From Actinospica robiniae DSM 44927 (GTDB taxonomy: Bacteria; Actinomycetota; Actinomycetes; Streptomycetales; Catenulisporaceae): a stretch of DNA of 64,000 bases. Both the position numbers and the translations under genes were made by a program. A model generated the notes under the pieces. That model worked only from the letters and a program-made list of their open reading frames with translations. It did no database searches and was not told the origin of the DNA. Below, piece by piece: positions 50,484 to 59,075 of the stretch. Position 1 is the stretch's first letter. Every line of letters begins with the position of its first letter. The DNA is taken from assembly GCF_000504285.1 (NCBI RefSeq), contig NZ_KI632511.1:3159372-3223371 (forward strand). Direction: 5' to 3'.

Positions 50484-52550
50484 ATGTCCCCGAACATCCC
50501 CGCCGCCGGACCCGCCTGGTCCGGCGGGCCCCGGCCGAGGCGCAAGACCCCGGTGACGATCGCCCTGGTGACCGTCGCCACCGGCACGCTCACCCTGACC
50601 GGCGCCGGCGCCGCCCACGCGGCCTCCGGTGCCACCCCGACCGCGGTCACCCGGGCCGCCCTCGACCCCTCGCTCGTGGCCGGCCGCGGCGCGGCCGTGG
50701 GCTTCCAGGAGCAGGAGGCCGAGAACGCGGTCACCGACGGCACCGTGATCGGGCCGAGCACCACGGCCTACACGCTGCCCGCGGAGGCCTCGGGCCGGTC
50801 CGCGGTCACCCTGGACCCGGGCCAGTACGTCGAGTTCACCCTGCCGGCCGCGACCAACGCGATCACCGTGCGCTACAGCATCCCGGACGCGCCCGACGGC
50901 GGCGGCATCACCGCCCCGCTGGACGTCACGGCCAACGGCCGCGACCAGCGCGTCATGACCCTGACATCTCAGTACTCGTGGCTCTACAACGAGTATCCGT
51001 ACTCCAACGACCCGAACGCGGGGCCGCTGGACCCGGACTGGTGGACCACCGAGTGCAGCTGCGTGCCGGACCAGACCACCCCGGAGCCGACCTTCCCGAC
51101 CCCGTGGCGGCCGAGCCACTTCTACGACGAGGAGCGGCTCTTCCTCGGCAAGACCTACCAGGCCGGCCAGAAGATCCGGCTGTCCGTGCCGACCTCGGGC
51201 GGCGTGGCCACCACGGTCGACCTGATGGACTCGCAGCTCGTCGCGCCGCCCAAGGTGGACCTGAAGGCGCTCAACGTGCTGCTGTTCGGCGCCGACCCGA
51301 CCGGCCGGCGTGACTCGGCACCCGCGCTCAACGCCGCGATCGCGCTCGCCCAGAAGACCGGTCTGAAGGTGTACGTCCCGCCGGGCACCTACCAGGTGAA
51401 CCAGCACATCATCGTCGACAACGTGACGATTGAGGGCGCCGGCAACTGGTACACCGTCTTCAAGGGCCACCAGGTCACCCTGAGCACGCCCGCGCCGGAC
51501 GGCTCCGTGCACACCGGCGTCGGCTTCTACGGCAAGGACGCGTCGGCGGGCGGCAGCGACAACGTCCACCTGTCCGGGTTCGCGATCGAGGGCGACGTGC
51601 GCGAGCGCATCGACACCGACCAGGTCAACGGGATCGGCGGATCGTTCAACGACTCGACCTTCGACGGCCTCTACATCCAGCACACGAAGGTCGGCATCTG
51701 GCTCGACGGCCCGATGACGAACGACAAGTTCACGAACAACATGATCGTGGACCAGATCGCGGACGGCATCAACTTCCACACCGGCGTGACCGACTCGGTC
51801 GCGTCGAACAACTTCATCCGCAACACCGGCGACGACGGCATGGCCATGTGGTCGCAGACCACTGAGGACGCGGACGACACCTTCGACCACAACACCGTGC
51901 AGACGCCGGTCCTCGCGAACGGCATCGCCCTCTACGGCGGCACGGACAACACGGTCTCGAACAACCTGATCGCGGACCCGATCCGCGAGGGCAGCGGCAT
52001 CCAGCTCGGCTCCCGGTTCACCTCGCAGGCCTTCACCGGGCACGCGTGGATCACGAACAACACCACGGTCCGCGCCGGAACCTACGAGCTGAACTGGAAC
52101 ATCGGCCTCGGCGCGATCTGGATCTACGCGCTCGAGCAGAACATCAACGCCGACATCGAGGTGGTCGGGGACGACTTCCTCGACAACACCTACAACGCGA
52201 TCATGCTGGTCTCCGACTACTCGGTCAAGGACCTGTATTCGATCACGAACGTCCACTTCAAGAACATCGAAGTGGACGGCACCGGCACCTCGGTGGTCAG
52301 CGCCCGCTCGGCCGGCAACGCCACGTTCCAGAACGTGGTGGCCCGCAACGTCGGCGCGGTCGGCATCAACAACTGCGGCGCCTTCGACTTCACGCCGGCC
52401 GGCTCCGAGTTCACCGTGACCGACCTCGGCGGCAACACCGGGGGCGGCACGACCGGCCCCTGGCTCGCCTCCTGGGAGCTGCCGAACACCATCACCTGCG
52501 ACGACCGGCCCCCGGTCGTGGTGCCGCCGGTGCCCTCGCCCTGGTCGTAA
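50484..52550 (+). CDS. Secreted GH87-type alpha-1,3-glucanase with N-terminal CBM6/35-like domain
   Basis: A 688-residue exported enzyme. Signal with twin Arg-like start (PRPRRKTPVTIALVTVATGT) ending near AHA. CBM6/35-like domain about 74-260 (EQEAENAVTDGTVIGPST, VEFTLPAATNAITVRYSIPD). The beta-helix runs about 265-650, starting LLFGADPTGRRDSAPALNAA. The Asp motif IADGINF followed by NTGDDG has the same 23/24 spacing as the giant GH87 protein. It lacks discoidin, FN3 and CARDB parts. The two may work together on fungal alpha-glucan. Pectate_lyase_3-type annotation is the alternative. Confidence 0.82.
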   Translation: MSPNIPAAGPAWSGGPRPRRKTPVTIALVTVATGTLTLTGAGAAHAASGATPTAVTRAALDPSLVAGRGAAVGFQEQEAENAVTDGTVIGPSTTAYTLPAEASGRSAVTLDPGQYVEFTLPAATNAITVRYSIPDAPDGGGITAPLDVTANGRDQRVMTLTSQYSWLYNEYPYSNDPNAGPLDPDWWTTECSCVPDQTTPEPTFPTPWRPSHFYDEERLFLGKTYQAGQKIRLSVPTSGGVATTVDLMDSQLVAPPKVDLKALNVLLFGADPTGRRDSAPALNAAIALAQKTGLKVYVPPGTYQVNQHIIVDNVTIEGAGNWYTVFKGHQVTLSTPAPDGSVHTGVGFYGKDASAGGSDNVHLSGFAIEGDVRERIDTDQVNGIGGSFNDSTFDGLYIQHTKVGIWLDGPMTNDKFTNNMIVDQIADGINFHTGVTDSVASNNFIRNTGDDGMAMWSQTTEDADDTFDHNTVQTPVLANGIALYGGTDNTVSNNLIADPIREGSGIQLGSRFTSQAFTGHAWITNNTTVRAGTYELNWNIGLGAIWIYALEQNINADIEVVGDDFLDNTYNAIMLVSDYSVKDLYSITNVHFKNIEVDGTGTSVVSARSAGNATFQNVVARNVGAVGINNCGAFDFTPAGSEFTVTDLGGNTGGGTTGPWLASWELPNTITCDDRPPVVVPPVPSPWS

Positions 52551-52593
52551 CCCCTAGCGGGCAGGGAGAGCAAGTAAGTAGTGACATATCAGA

Positions 52594-52633
52594 CCACTTC
52601 GCCCGGCCGGGTCAGCCCGGCCGGGCGAAGTGG
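52594..52633 (+). terminator. Terminator after the second GH87 gene
   Basis: An 18-base arm (52594-52611, starting CCACTTCGCC) and its exact complement (52616-52633) flank the loop TCAG. A perfect 18 bp stem 44 bp after the stop codon. Confidence 0.83.
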
Positions 52634-52745
52634 CGTTGAGAAGCCCGGGCAGATCGTCCGGAGCACATGTTGCGAACAGCTTAGGACGGCTAAAGTATGG
52701 TCAGTTCTTTGCCGATCCACGAAGCCCCGTCTGAAAGGGTGCGCG

Positions 52746-53591
52746 GTGAACTTGCGCCGACCGGCTCCGACCGCAAACGACCTGGCACTGCCGAGCACGG
52801 CACGGATCTACGACTACCTGTTGGGCGGGCACGAGAACTACAAGGTGGACCGCGAAGCCGCCAAGAACATGGTCGCCGCGGTCCCCGACTCGCCGACGGC
52901 GGTCCGGTCCAACCGCGCGTTCCTCTACCGCGCCGTGCGCTTCCTGGCCGGTGAAGCCGGAATAACGCAGTTCATCGACATCGGTTCCGGTCTGCCCACG
53001 CAGCTGAACGTGCACCAGGTCGCGCACGGCATCCGCCCCGACGCCCACGTGGTCTACGTCGACTACGACCCGCTGGTCAACGCCTTCGGCAACGCCCTGC
53101 TGTCCACCAGCGAGACGGTCTCCTTCGCCCGAAGGGACCTGCGCCTGCCCGGCGAGGTGCTCGGCGACCCCCAGGTGCGCAAGCTGATCGACTTCGACCG
53201 CCCGGTGGCCGTGCTGCTGATCGCGATGCTCCAGTTCATCGACGAGGACGAGGACCCGAACAGCATCGTCGCCCAGCTCCTCGACGCCCTGCCCTCCGGC
53301 AGCTACGTCGCCATATCGCACGTCGTGGACGAGCCGCGCACCCGCGCCATCGCGGAGGTCCAGCAGCGCGCCAACACCCACGCGTGGACGCCCCGCTCAG
53401 CCGAGCGGATCCGCCGCTTCTTCGACGGCCTCGAGCTCGTCGAGCCGGGCCTCAGCGTCGCCTGCCGCTGGCGCCAGGATCCTGACATCCCCATGCTCCC
53501 CCGCCCGGCCGACCTGCCCATCCTGCTCAACCCGGACGGCACCGAGCAGGACGTCGACTGGCTGCTCGCCGGGATCGGCCGCAAGCCGTAG
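52746..53591 (+). CDS. SAV2177/DUF574-family SAM-dependent methyltransferase
   Basis: A 281-residue protein of the actinomycete S-adenosyl methyltransferase family: TARIYDYLLGGHENYKVDRE, RFLAGEAGITQFIDIGSGLPT, HVVYVDYDPLVNAFGNALL and DRPVAVLLIAMLQFIDED. The GTG at 52746 gives VNLRRPAPTAND, a normal start; a longer frame runs back to 52581 without support. These genes occur in many copies per actinomycete genome and their substrates are unknown. A paralog is at 62652. Confidence 0.9.
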   Translation: MNLRRPAPTANDLALPSTARIYDYLLGGHENYKVDREAAKNMVAAVPDSPTAVRSNRAFLYRAVRFLAGEAGITQFIDIGSGLPTQLNVHQVAHGIRPDAHVVYVDYDPLVNAFGNALLSTSETVSFARRDLRLPGEVLGDPQVRKLIDFDRPVAVLLIAMLQFIDEDEDPNSIVAQLLDALPSGSYVAISHVVDEPRTRAIAEVQQRANTHAWTPRSAERIRRFFDGLELVEPGLSVACRWRQDPDIPMLPRPADLPILLNPDGTEQDVDWLLAGIGRKP

Positions 53592-53707
53592 CCGACCTGT
53601 TCGAGAAGACCCACTGGTCTGACGAATAAATTTCTCCCTCCGCTGTCCTAGCGACCCGGCCCCGTTCGCGTCTATCAGAACGAGGCCGGCGAAAGGGAGG
53701 GGCGGGC

Positions 53708-54217
53708 GTGGACCGCGCGAGCGAGCAGCGCTACTGCGACTTCGTCCTGTCCCGGCGCGCCGGCCTGCTCCGCGAGGCGTACCTGCTCGTCGGCGACGTG
53801 CACCTGGCCGAAGACCTGGTGCAGACGGTGCTGGCGAAGATCTACGTCGCCTGGCACCGGGTGAGCGCGAGCGACGCGCCGGACGCGTACGTCCGCAAGA
53901 TGCTGATCAACACGAACGTCTCCCGGCACCGCCGGCGCCGGGTGGCCGAGGTGCTGACCGACGCGCCGCCGGACGCGGCCGACCTGGCGTCGGCGCAGTC
54001 GCACGCTCCGAGCAGCGCCGTCATCGAGGCGCTGATGGGCCTTTCCCGGCGTCAGCGGACCGCGATCGTGCTGCGGTTCTGGGACGACCTGCCGGAGTCC
54101 GCGGTGGCCGAGCTGATGGGCTGCTCGGTCGGTTCCGTGCGCACGCACACGGCCCGGGCGATGGCCCGGCTGCGCGCCGTGCCCGATCTGCGGCAACCGG
54201 CCGCGCACGAGAGATGA
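53708..54217 (+). CDS. SigE-family ECF sigma factor
   Basis: A 169-residue RNA polymerase sigma factor. Region 2 has LREAYLLVGDVHLAEDLVQT and RKMLINTNVSRHRRRR. Region 4 has LSRRQRTAIVLRFWDDLPES followed by AVAELMGCSVGSVRTHTARAM. The GTG start follows GGGAGG. It is followed after six bases by a small single-helix protein and then a PMT gene, so it probably controls its own operon. Confidence 0.92.
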   Translation: MDRASEQRYCDFVLSRRAGLLREAYLLVGDVHLAEDLVQTVLAKIYVAWHRVSASDAPDAYVRKMLINTNVSRHRRRRVAEVLTDAPPDAADLASAQSHAPSSAVIEALMGLSRRQRTAIVLRFWDDLPESAVAELMGCSVGSVRTHTARAMARLRAVPDLRQPAAHER

Positions 54218-54223
54218 GGCGAG

Positions 54224-54535
54224 ATGGCCGAGCTGATTCGATCCGGCGAGCCGGACGACGAATGGATCAGACCCCTGCTGACGATGGCGACCGGCGCCGT
54301 CGCGGCCGGTCCGGTCAGCCGGGAACAGCTGATCGCCGACGGCCGGAGCCGCCTGGCCCGTCGCAGGGTCCTGGCAGGCACCGCCCTCACCGCGGTGCTG
54401 GCGTTCGCGCTCGGCGGATACGCCGTCGCCGAACGCACCGGCGCGGGCGGATCCGGGCAGGTCGCCGTGACCGTTTCGGCGACGGCGACCTCGGGCTCGT
54501 CCCCCGCCTCGTCGCCCACGCCCCGCACTTCCTAG
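54224..54535 (+). CDS. Small single-pass membrane protein, putative anti-sigma partner
   Basis: A 103-residue protein. Residues 1-45 are a soluble, possibly sigma-binding part (LIRSGEPDDEWIRPLLTMAT, QLIADGRSRLARRR). One membrane helix follows (VLAGTALTAVLAFALGGYAVA) and a short Ser/Thr/Pro-rich outside tail (SSPASSPTPRTS) that is a good O-mannosylation site. The position right after a SigE gene supports an anti-sigma role. No ZAS Cys/His motif is present. Confidence 0.7.
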   Translation: MAELIRSGEPDDEWIRPLLTMATGAVAAGPVSREQLIADGRSRLARRRVLAGTALTAVLAFALGGYAVAERTGAGGSGQVAVTVSATATSGSSPASSPTPRTS

Positions 54536-54545
54536 GACCAGTCCG

Positions 54546-56213
54546 TTGCTCCGCGCCGCATCCCGACCCGCGCTCCGCCTGCCGCCCGCCGTGCGCCGCC
54601 CGCCGCTGGCCGAACGCCTCGTCGCGCCCTTCCCGCCGGAGTTCTTCCGATGCGCCGACTGGATCGTGCCGCTGCTGGTCACCGTCCTCGGCGGCCTGCC
54701 GCGGTTCTGGAACCTCGGCCGGCCGGACGCGGTGGTCTTCGACGAGACGTACTACGCCAAAGACGCGTGGTCGATGTACCGCTACGGCTGGGAGCACTCG
54801 TGGCAGCGCTCTGCGGTCGCCGATCCGGCGCTGGTCGGATCCGGCGGCGTCGGGCCCGGCGCTCACGGCGCGACCCTGTTCGGCTGCCAGCCGACCTGCG
54901 CGGAATTCGTCGTGCATCCGCCGATCGGCAAGTGGATCATCGGCTTCGGCGAGCAGATCTGGGGCCTGAACCCGGTCGGCTGGCGGCTGATGCCGGCCCT
55001 GCTCGGCACCCTCGCGATCTTCATCCTGGCCCGCACCGCACGCCGGATGTTCCGCTCCACCCTGTGCGGTGCCATAGCCGGCCTGCTGTTCTCGTTCGAC
55101 GGTCTCGCCTTCGTGATGGCGCGCACGGCTCTGCTCGACGACGTGCAGATGTTCTTCCTCCTCGCCGGATTCTCCTGTCTGGTCGTGGACCGCGACCGCA
55201 CCCGTGCGCGTATGGCGGCGTGGGCCGTGCACCGGCGGCGCGAGGATCCCGGCCCGCTGCCGATCCGCGAGTCCGGGCCTCGTCTCGGCGTGCGGCGCTG
55301 GCGGCTGCTCGCCGGAGTGTGCCTGGGGCTCGCGACGGCGACGAAGTGGAACGGTGTGTTCTTCCTCCTCGCATTCATGCTGCTGTCTTTGGCGTGGGAC
55401 CGTGGAGCCCGCCGCGCGATCGGCGTGGCGCGGCCCACCCGCGCCGTCCTGCGCGCAGACGCGCCTTGGGCCGTCCTGGCGTTGCCGGTCACCGCGATCG
55501 GCGTCTTCGTGGCCTCATACGCCGGCTGGTTCGCGGACACCTCGCACGGCGGCGGCTGGGATCGGTTCTGGGCGCAGGCGAATCCGCCCCGCGGCTTCGA
55601 CATACCGTTCGGCCGTGCCCTCGCCGGCTGGACCCCGGATTCGTTGCGCTCCTTCTGGTTCTACCTCGCCCAGCAATATCAGGCGAGCGTCAACATCACG
55701 ACTCCGCACCCTTATATGTCGAACCCGTGGTCCTGGCTGGTGCTCGGCCGCCCGGTGGCGTTCTACATCGGGCCGTCCGGCTGCTCGGCGAGCAGCGGCG
55801 TCTGCTCCGAGGTGCTGGCGCTCGGCAACCCGCTGCTGTGGTGGCTCGGGTGCGCGTCGCTGCCGTACCTGGCGTGGCTCTGGCTGGGCCGGCGGGACTG
55901 GCGCGCCGCCGCGATCCTGTGCGCGGAAGCCGCCGGGCTGCTGCCCTGGATGCACTACGCCCAGCGCACGATCTTCTCGTTCTACGCCGTCTCCTTCGCG
56001 CCGTTCGTCGCGCTCGCCGCCACGATGACGCTCGGCGCGATCATCGGCCGCGCCGACGCATCCGTGTCCCGGCGCGCCTGGGGCGCCGCAACAGCCGGAA
56101 CCGTGATGATCGGCGTGGTCCTGTTGTTCGGATATTTCTATCCGCTCTACACCGGCGAGACGATTCCGTACGACGACTGGCTCGACCGCATGTGGCTGCC
56201 CTCCTGGGTGTGA
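54546..56213 (+). CDS. PMT-family protein O-mannosyltransferase
   Basis: A 555-residue polytopic GT39 enzyme. The first outside loop carries the catalytic Asp-Glu in VVFDETYYAKDAWSMYRYGW. About ten helices follow, and the end has a PMT_4TMC-like part with PHPYMSNPWSWLVLGRPVAF and YAQRTIFSFYAVSFAPF. The enzyme moves mannose from polyprenyl phosphate to Ser/Thr of exported proteins. The TTG at 54546 is the listed start, but a later codon is possible. Its 3' end overlaps the convergent GlxA-type gene by 67 bp. Confidence 0.9.
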   Translation: MLRAASRPALRLPPAVRRPPLAERLVAPFPPEFFRCADWIVPLLVTVLGGLPRFWNLGRPDAVVFDETYYAKDAWSMYRYGWEHSWQRSAVADPALVGSGGVGPGAHGATLFGCQPTCAEFVVHPPIGKWIIGFGEQIWGLNPVGWRLMPALLGTLAIFILARTARRMFRSTLCGAIAGLLFSFDGLAFVMARTALLDDVQMFFLLAGFSCLVVDRDRTRARMAAWAVHRRREDPGPLPIRESGPRLGVRRWRLLAGVCLGLATATKWNGVFFLLAFMLLSLAWDRGARRAIGVARPTRAVLRADAPWAVLALPVTAIGVFVASYAGWFADTSHGGGWDRFWAQANPPRGFDIPFGRALAGWTPDSLRSFWFYLAQQYQASVNITTPHPYMSNPWSWLVLGRPVAFYIGPSGCSASSGVCSEVLALGNPLLWWLGCASLPYLAWLWLGRRDWRAAAILCAEAAGLLPWMHYAQRTIFSFYAVSFAPFVALAATMTLGAIIGRADASVSRRAWGAATAGTVMIGVVLLFGYFYPLYTGETIPYDDWLDRMWLPSWV

Positions 56214-57214
56214 GCCTCGTCTTCTCCACGGAAGGTGCGGCGATAGGCAGACGGTGAGACACCGACCTTCTCGCGCAGCGCCCGGCGCAGGTTGGCGCCG
56301 GTGCCGAAGCCGGCCCGCTCGGCGATCTGGTCCACCGCCAGCTCGGAGTCCTCGAGCAGTTGGCGGGCGTAATCCAGGCGCTGCGCCGCGAGCCACACGC
56401 CCACGCTGACCCCTGTCTCGGCGCGGAACCGGCGGGTGAAGGTGCGCACGCTCATTCCCGAGTGCCGAGCCAGCTCCTCGAGGCCGAGGGGCCGACCGAG
56501 ACGCTCGACCGCCCACGCGCGGGTGGCCGCGGTGCCGCCATCGGCGGCAGGCGGAATCGGGCGCTGCACGTACTGCGCCTGCCCGCCTTCGCGCCGCGGC
56601 GGGACCACGCACAGACGCGCCGCCAGGTTCGCCACCGCGCTGCCGTGATCGCGCCGGATCACGTGCAGGCAAAGGTCGATCCCGGCGGCGACGCCGGCGG
56701 AAGTCAGCACGTCGCCGTCGTCGATGAACAGCACGTCCGGCTCGACCCGCACCGACGGGAACAGCCTCTGCAGGGCCGAGGCCTCCGCCCAGTGCGTCGC
56801 CGCCGGACGCCCGTCCAGCACGCCCGCGGCGGCGAGGACGAAGGCGCCGGTGCAGATGGCGATCAGCCGGGTGCCCGGCCGGATCTCCTTGAGTGCGCGC
56901 TGAATCGGCTCGGCGAGCAGACCGCCCTCGATGATCTCGCCCAGCGCGTGCGAGGGCGGGATCACCACCGAGTCAGCAGTCGCCAGGAGGCGGGCATCAT
57001 GCACGACGACGACCGCGTAGTCGGCGTCGGTACGCACCGGCCGGCCGTCGACCGAGCAGGTGAGGACCTCGTACAGCGGCGCGTAACCGTGCTGGGCCGC
57101 CCGGGCTCCGCCGAAGATGCGGCCCGGGATGGCGAGCTCGAACGGCACCACCCCCGGCAGGGCGAGCACGACCACTCGATGCGGACGAGGGTGCGACAGG
57201 GATTCGGTCACCAT
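56147..57214 (-). CDS. GlxA-family AraC-type regulator (DJ-1/PfpI domain + HTH)
   Basis: A 355-residue regulator. Residues about 12-190 are a DJ-1/PfpI-like domain with the nucleophile-elbow segment LIAICTGAFVLAAAG. Residues about 225-330 are the AraC double HTH (LARHSGMSVRTFTRRFRAET and QIAERAGFGTGANLRRAL). The last about 25 residues extend into the convergent PMT gene and look non-conserved. It diverges from a quinone oxidoreductase at 57287 with a 72 bp gap, the probable target. Confidence 0.9.
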   Translation of the reverse strand: MVTESLSHPRPHRVVVLALPGVVPFELAIPGRIFGGARAAQHGYAPLYEVLTCSVDGRPVRTDADYAVVVVHDARLLATADSVVIPPSHALGEIIEGGLLAEPIQRALKEIRPGTRLIAICTGAFVLAAAGVLDGRPAATHWAEASALQRLFPSVRVEPDVLFIDDGDVLTSAGVAAGIDLCLHVIRRDHGSAVANLAARLCVVPPRREGGQAQYVQRPIPPAADGGTAATRAWAVERLGRPLGLEELARHSGMSVRTFTRRFRAETGVSVGVWLAAQRLDYARQLLEDSELAVDQIAERAGFGTGANLRRALREKVGVSPSAYRRTFRGEDEAHTQEGSHMRSSQSSYGIVSPV

Positions 57215-57286
57215 GGCCCGATCCTTTCATATGCTGTCCATCCGGCCACTAGGCGGTACCCGGCCACGGCAGCGAGAGTAAGGACT

Positions 57287-58237
57287 ATGAGCGAGAAGAC
57301 GATGCAAGCGGTCGTCGCCGAGAGCGCCGGCGGCCCGGAAGTCCTGACCCTGCGCGAGGTCCCGAGGCCGGTACCGGGGCTGACGGAGATCCTGGTGCGG
57401 GTGCGAGCGGCCGGAGTGAACCCGACGGACTGGAAGACGCGCGCGGGCAGGGGCCTGGGCACCCGCAGCTTCCCGACCATCCTCGGCTATGACGTCGCCG
57501 GCGTGGTCGAAGAGGTGGGGCCGGGCGTGACGATGTACAAACCCGGCGACGAGGTGCTCGGGATGCCGCTGTTCCCGACGCCGCCCGGCGGCTATGCGGA
57601 ATTCGTCGCCGCGCCCAGCCGCCATTTCGTGCGCAAGCCCGCGGCGTTGAGCTTCGAGGAGGCGGCCGGCTTGCCGCTGGCTGCGCTGACCGCGTGGCAG
57701 GGCCTTTTCGACACAGCGAAGCTGACGGCGGGTCAGCGCGTGCTGGTGCACGCGGCGGCGGGCGGGGTGGGCCACCTCGCGGTGCAGATCGCGAAGAGCG
57801 CAGGCGCCTACGTCATCGGCACCGCCAGCGCGGCCAAGCACGATTTCGTCCGCGCACTCGGCGCCGACGAGATGATCGACTACCGAAGCGTGGACTTCGC
57901 GCAGGTGCTGCGCGAGACCCCGGTCGACGTGGTCTTCGACCCGATCGCAGGCGACTACAGCGCGCGCTCGATCAGCGTCCTGAAGGACGGCGGCGCGCTG
58001 GTGTCGATTCTTCCGGTGCCCCCGGAGGCGGCGGAAACGGCACGGGTCCGCGCGATCCCCACCGGATTCACTTTGGTGGAGCCGGATCGGCTCGGCCTGA
58101 CCGCCATCGTCGGCCTGGTGGAGCAGGGCCGGCTCCGCGTCGAGATCGACTCGGTCTTCCCGCTCGCCGAAGCCGCGCAGGCACACCGCCGCGGGGAGAC
58201 GAACCGCGCCAGCGGCAAGATCGTGCTGCGGGTCTGA
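57287..58237 (+). CDS. NADP-dependent zinc-independent quinone oxidoreductase (MDR superfamily)
   Basis: A 316-residue MDR enzyme: VRVRAAGVNPTDWKTRAG, FPTILGYDVAGVVEEVGPG, nucleotide-binding loop VLVHAAAGGVGHLAVQIAK, and the end HRRGETNRASGKIVLRV. The lack of the zinc Cys/His pattern indicates a quinone or enone reductase. AGTAAGGACT precedes the ATG at 57287. It diverges from the GlxA-type regulator. Confidence 0.92.
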   Translation: MSEKTMQAVVAESAGGPEVLTLREVPRPVPGLTEILVRVRAAGVNPTDWKTRAGRGLGTRSFPTILGYDVAGVVEEVGPGVTMYKPGDEVLGMPLFPTPPGGYAEFVAAPSRHFVRKPAALSFEEAAGLPLAALTAWQGLFDTAKLTAGQRVLVHAAAGGVGHLAVQIAKSAGAYVIGTASAAKHDFVRALGADEMIDYRSVDFAQVLRETPVDVVFDPIAGDYSARSISVLKDGGALVSILPVPPEAAETARVRAIPTGFTLVEPDRLGLTAIVGLVEQGRLRVEIDSVFPLAEAAQAHRRGETNRASGKIVLRV

Positions 58238-58284
58238 GCTTTCGCTCCTCCCCCACTCGCCGCGTGCCTGTCCGCTTCGGCAGG

Positions 58285-59025
58285 TCAGCCCCCGCCGGGC
58301 GGTGCGGATCGCCGCCGCTCGGCGCGTTGCGCGAGCACGTCGAGAACCCGACGCCACGCCGGCGACGCCGCGAGGATCAGGGCGAAGACCGGCGTCGGGT
58401 TCTCCGGGCGGCTGCTGCCGCCCGCGTGCCCGACCTCCCAGGCCTCCAGGTCGTCGATGAGTCGATCGACGCACGGATCGTGCGGATCCCAGTCGACGGA
58501 CTGGTCGCAGGCGAGATACAGCCGCATCTTCTCGGGATCCGCGAAGCCGGCGTGTTTCTCCCGCACCCACCGTGGCACCGCCTCCGGCTCCGCCGCCTGC
58601 ATCAGGATGAGCCAGTCGCGCTCGAGCCGGACCGTGCGTTCGCTGACTCCGAGGCTGCGCAGCCGATTCAAGACGGCGACCAGTTCGCCGGGCAGGACGA
58701 GCTCTTCGCCACTCGCGAGCCCGGCGATGCGGCGGCGATGCTCGGCGAGCTGGTCGATCTTGGCTTGCAGCGCGATGTCGATCCGGCTGACGGCGGCCGC
58801 GAACTCCTCCGGCTCCGCGTGCAGCAGCGCGTCGATGCGGGAAAGCGGCACCCCGGCTTCGGCCAGAGTCCTGATCCGAACGAGATCCACCGCCGCTTGC
58901 GCGTCATACCGGCGGTAACCGGAGGCGTCCCGCTCGGGCTCTGGCAGCAAGCCGACCTGGTGGTAGTGGCGGACGGTGCGCACGGTCACGCCGGCGGTCG
59001 CCGCGAGCTGCCCGATGGTGAGCAC
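58285..59025 (-). CDS. MerR-family regulator, second gene of the hydrolase operon
   Basis: About 246 residues. The N-terminal MerR HTH (LTIGQLAATAGVTVRTVRHY, wing RDASGYRRYDAQAAVDL) is followed by a long dimer helix and an all-alpha effector domain. The GTG at 59025 is preferred because GGAGG lies five bases upstream and the HTH begins at once. A GTG at 59079 that overlaps the hydrolase stop (GTGA) is a reasonable alternative by coupling. The palindrome at 60026 is its likely operator. The effector is unknown. Confidence 0.85.
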   Translation of the reverse strand: MLTIGQLAATAGVTVRTVRHYHQVGLLPEPERDASGYRRYDAQAAVDLVRIRTLAEAGVPLSRIDALLHAEPEEFAAAVSRIDIALQAKIDQLAEHRRRIAGLASGEELVLPGELVAVLNRLRSLGVSERTVRLERDWLILMQAAEPEAVPRWVREKHAGFADPEKMRLYLACDQSVDWDPHDPCVDRLIDDLEAWEVGHAGGSSRPENPTPVFALILAASPAWRRVLDVLAQRAERRRSAPPGGG

Positions 59026-59075
59026 CGCCACCTCCGGTCCGAGAGAACGTGGTCGAGCCGAGTCTAGGCGCATGG

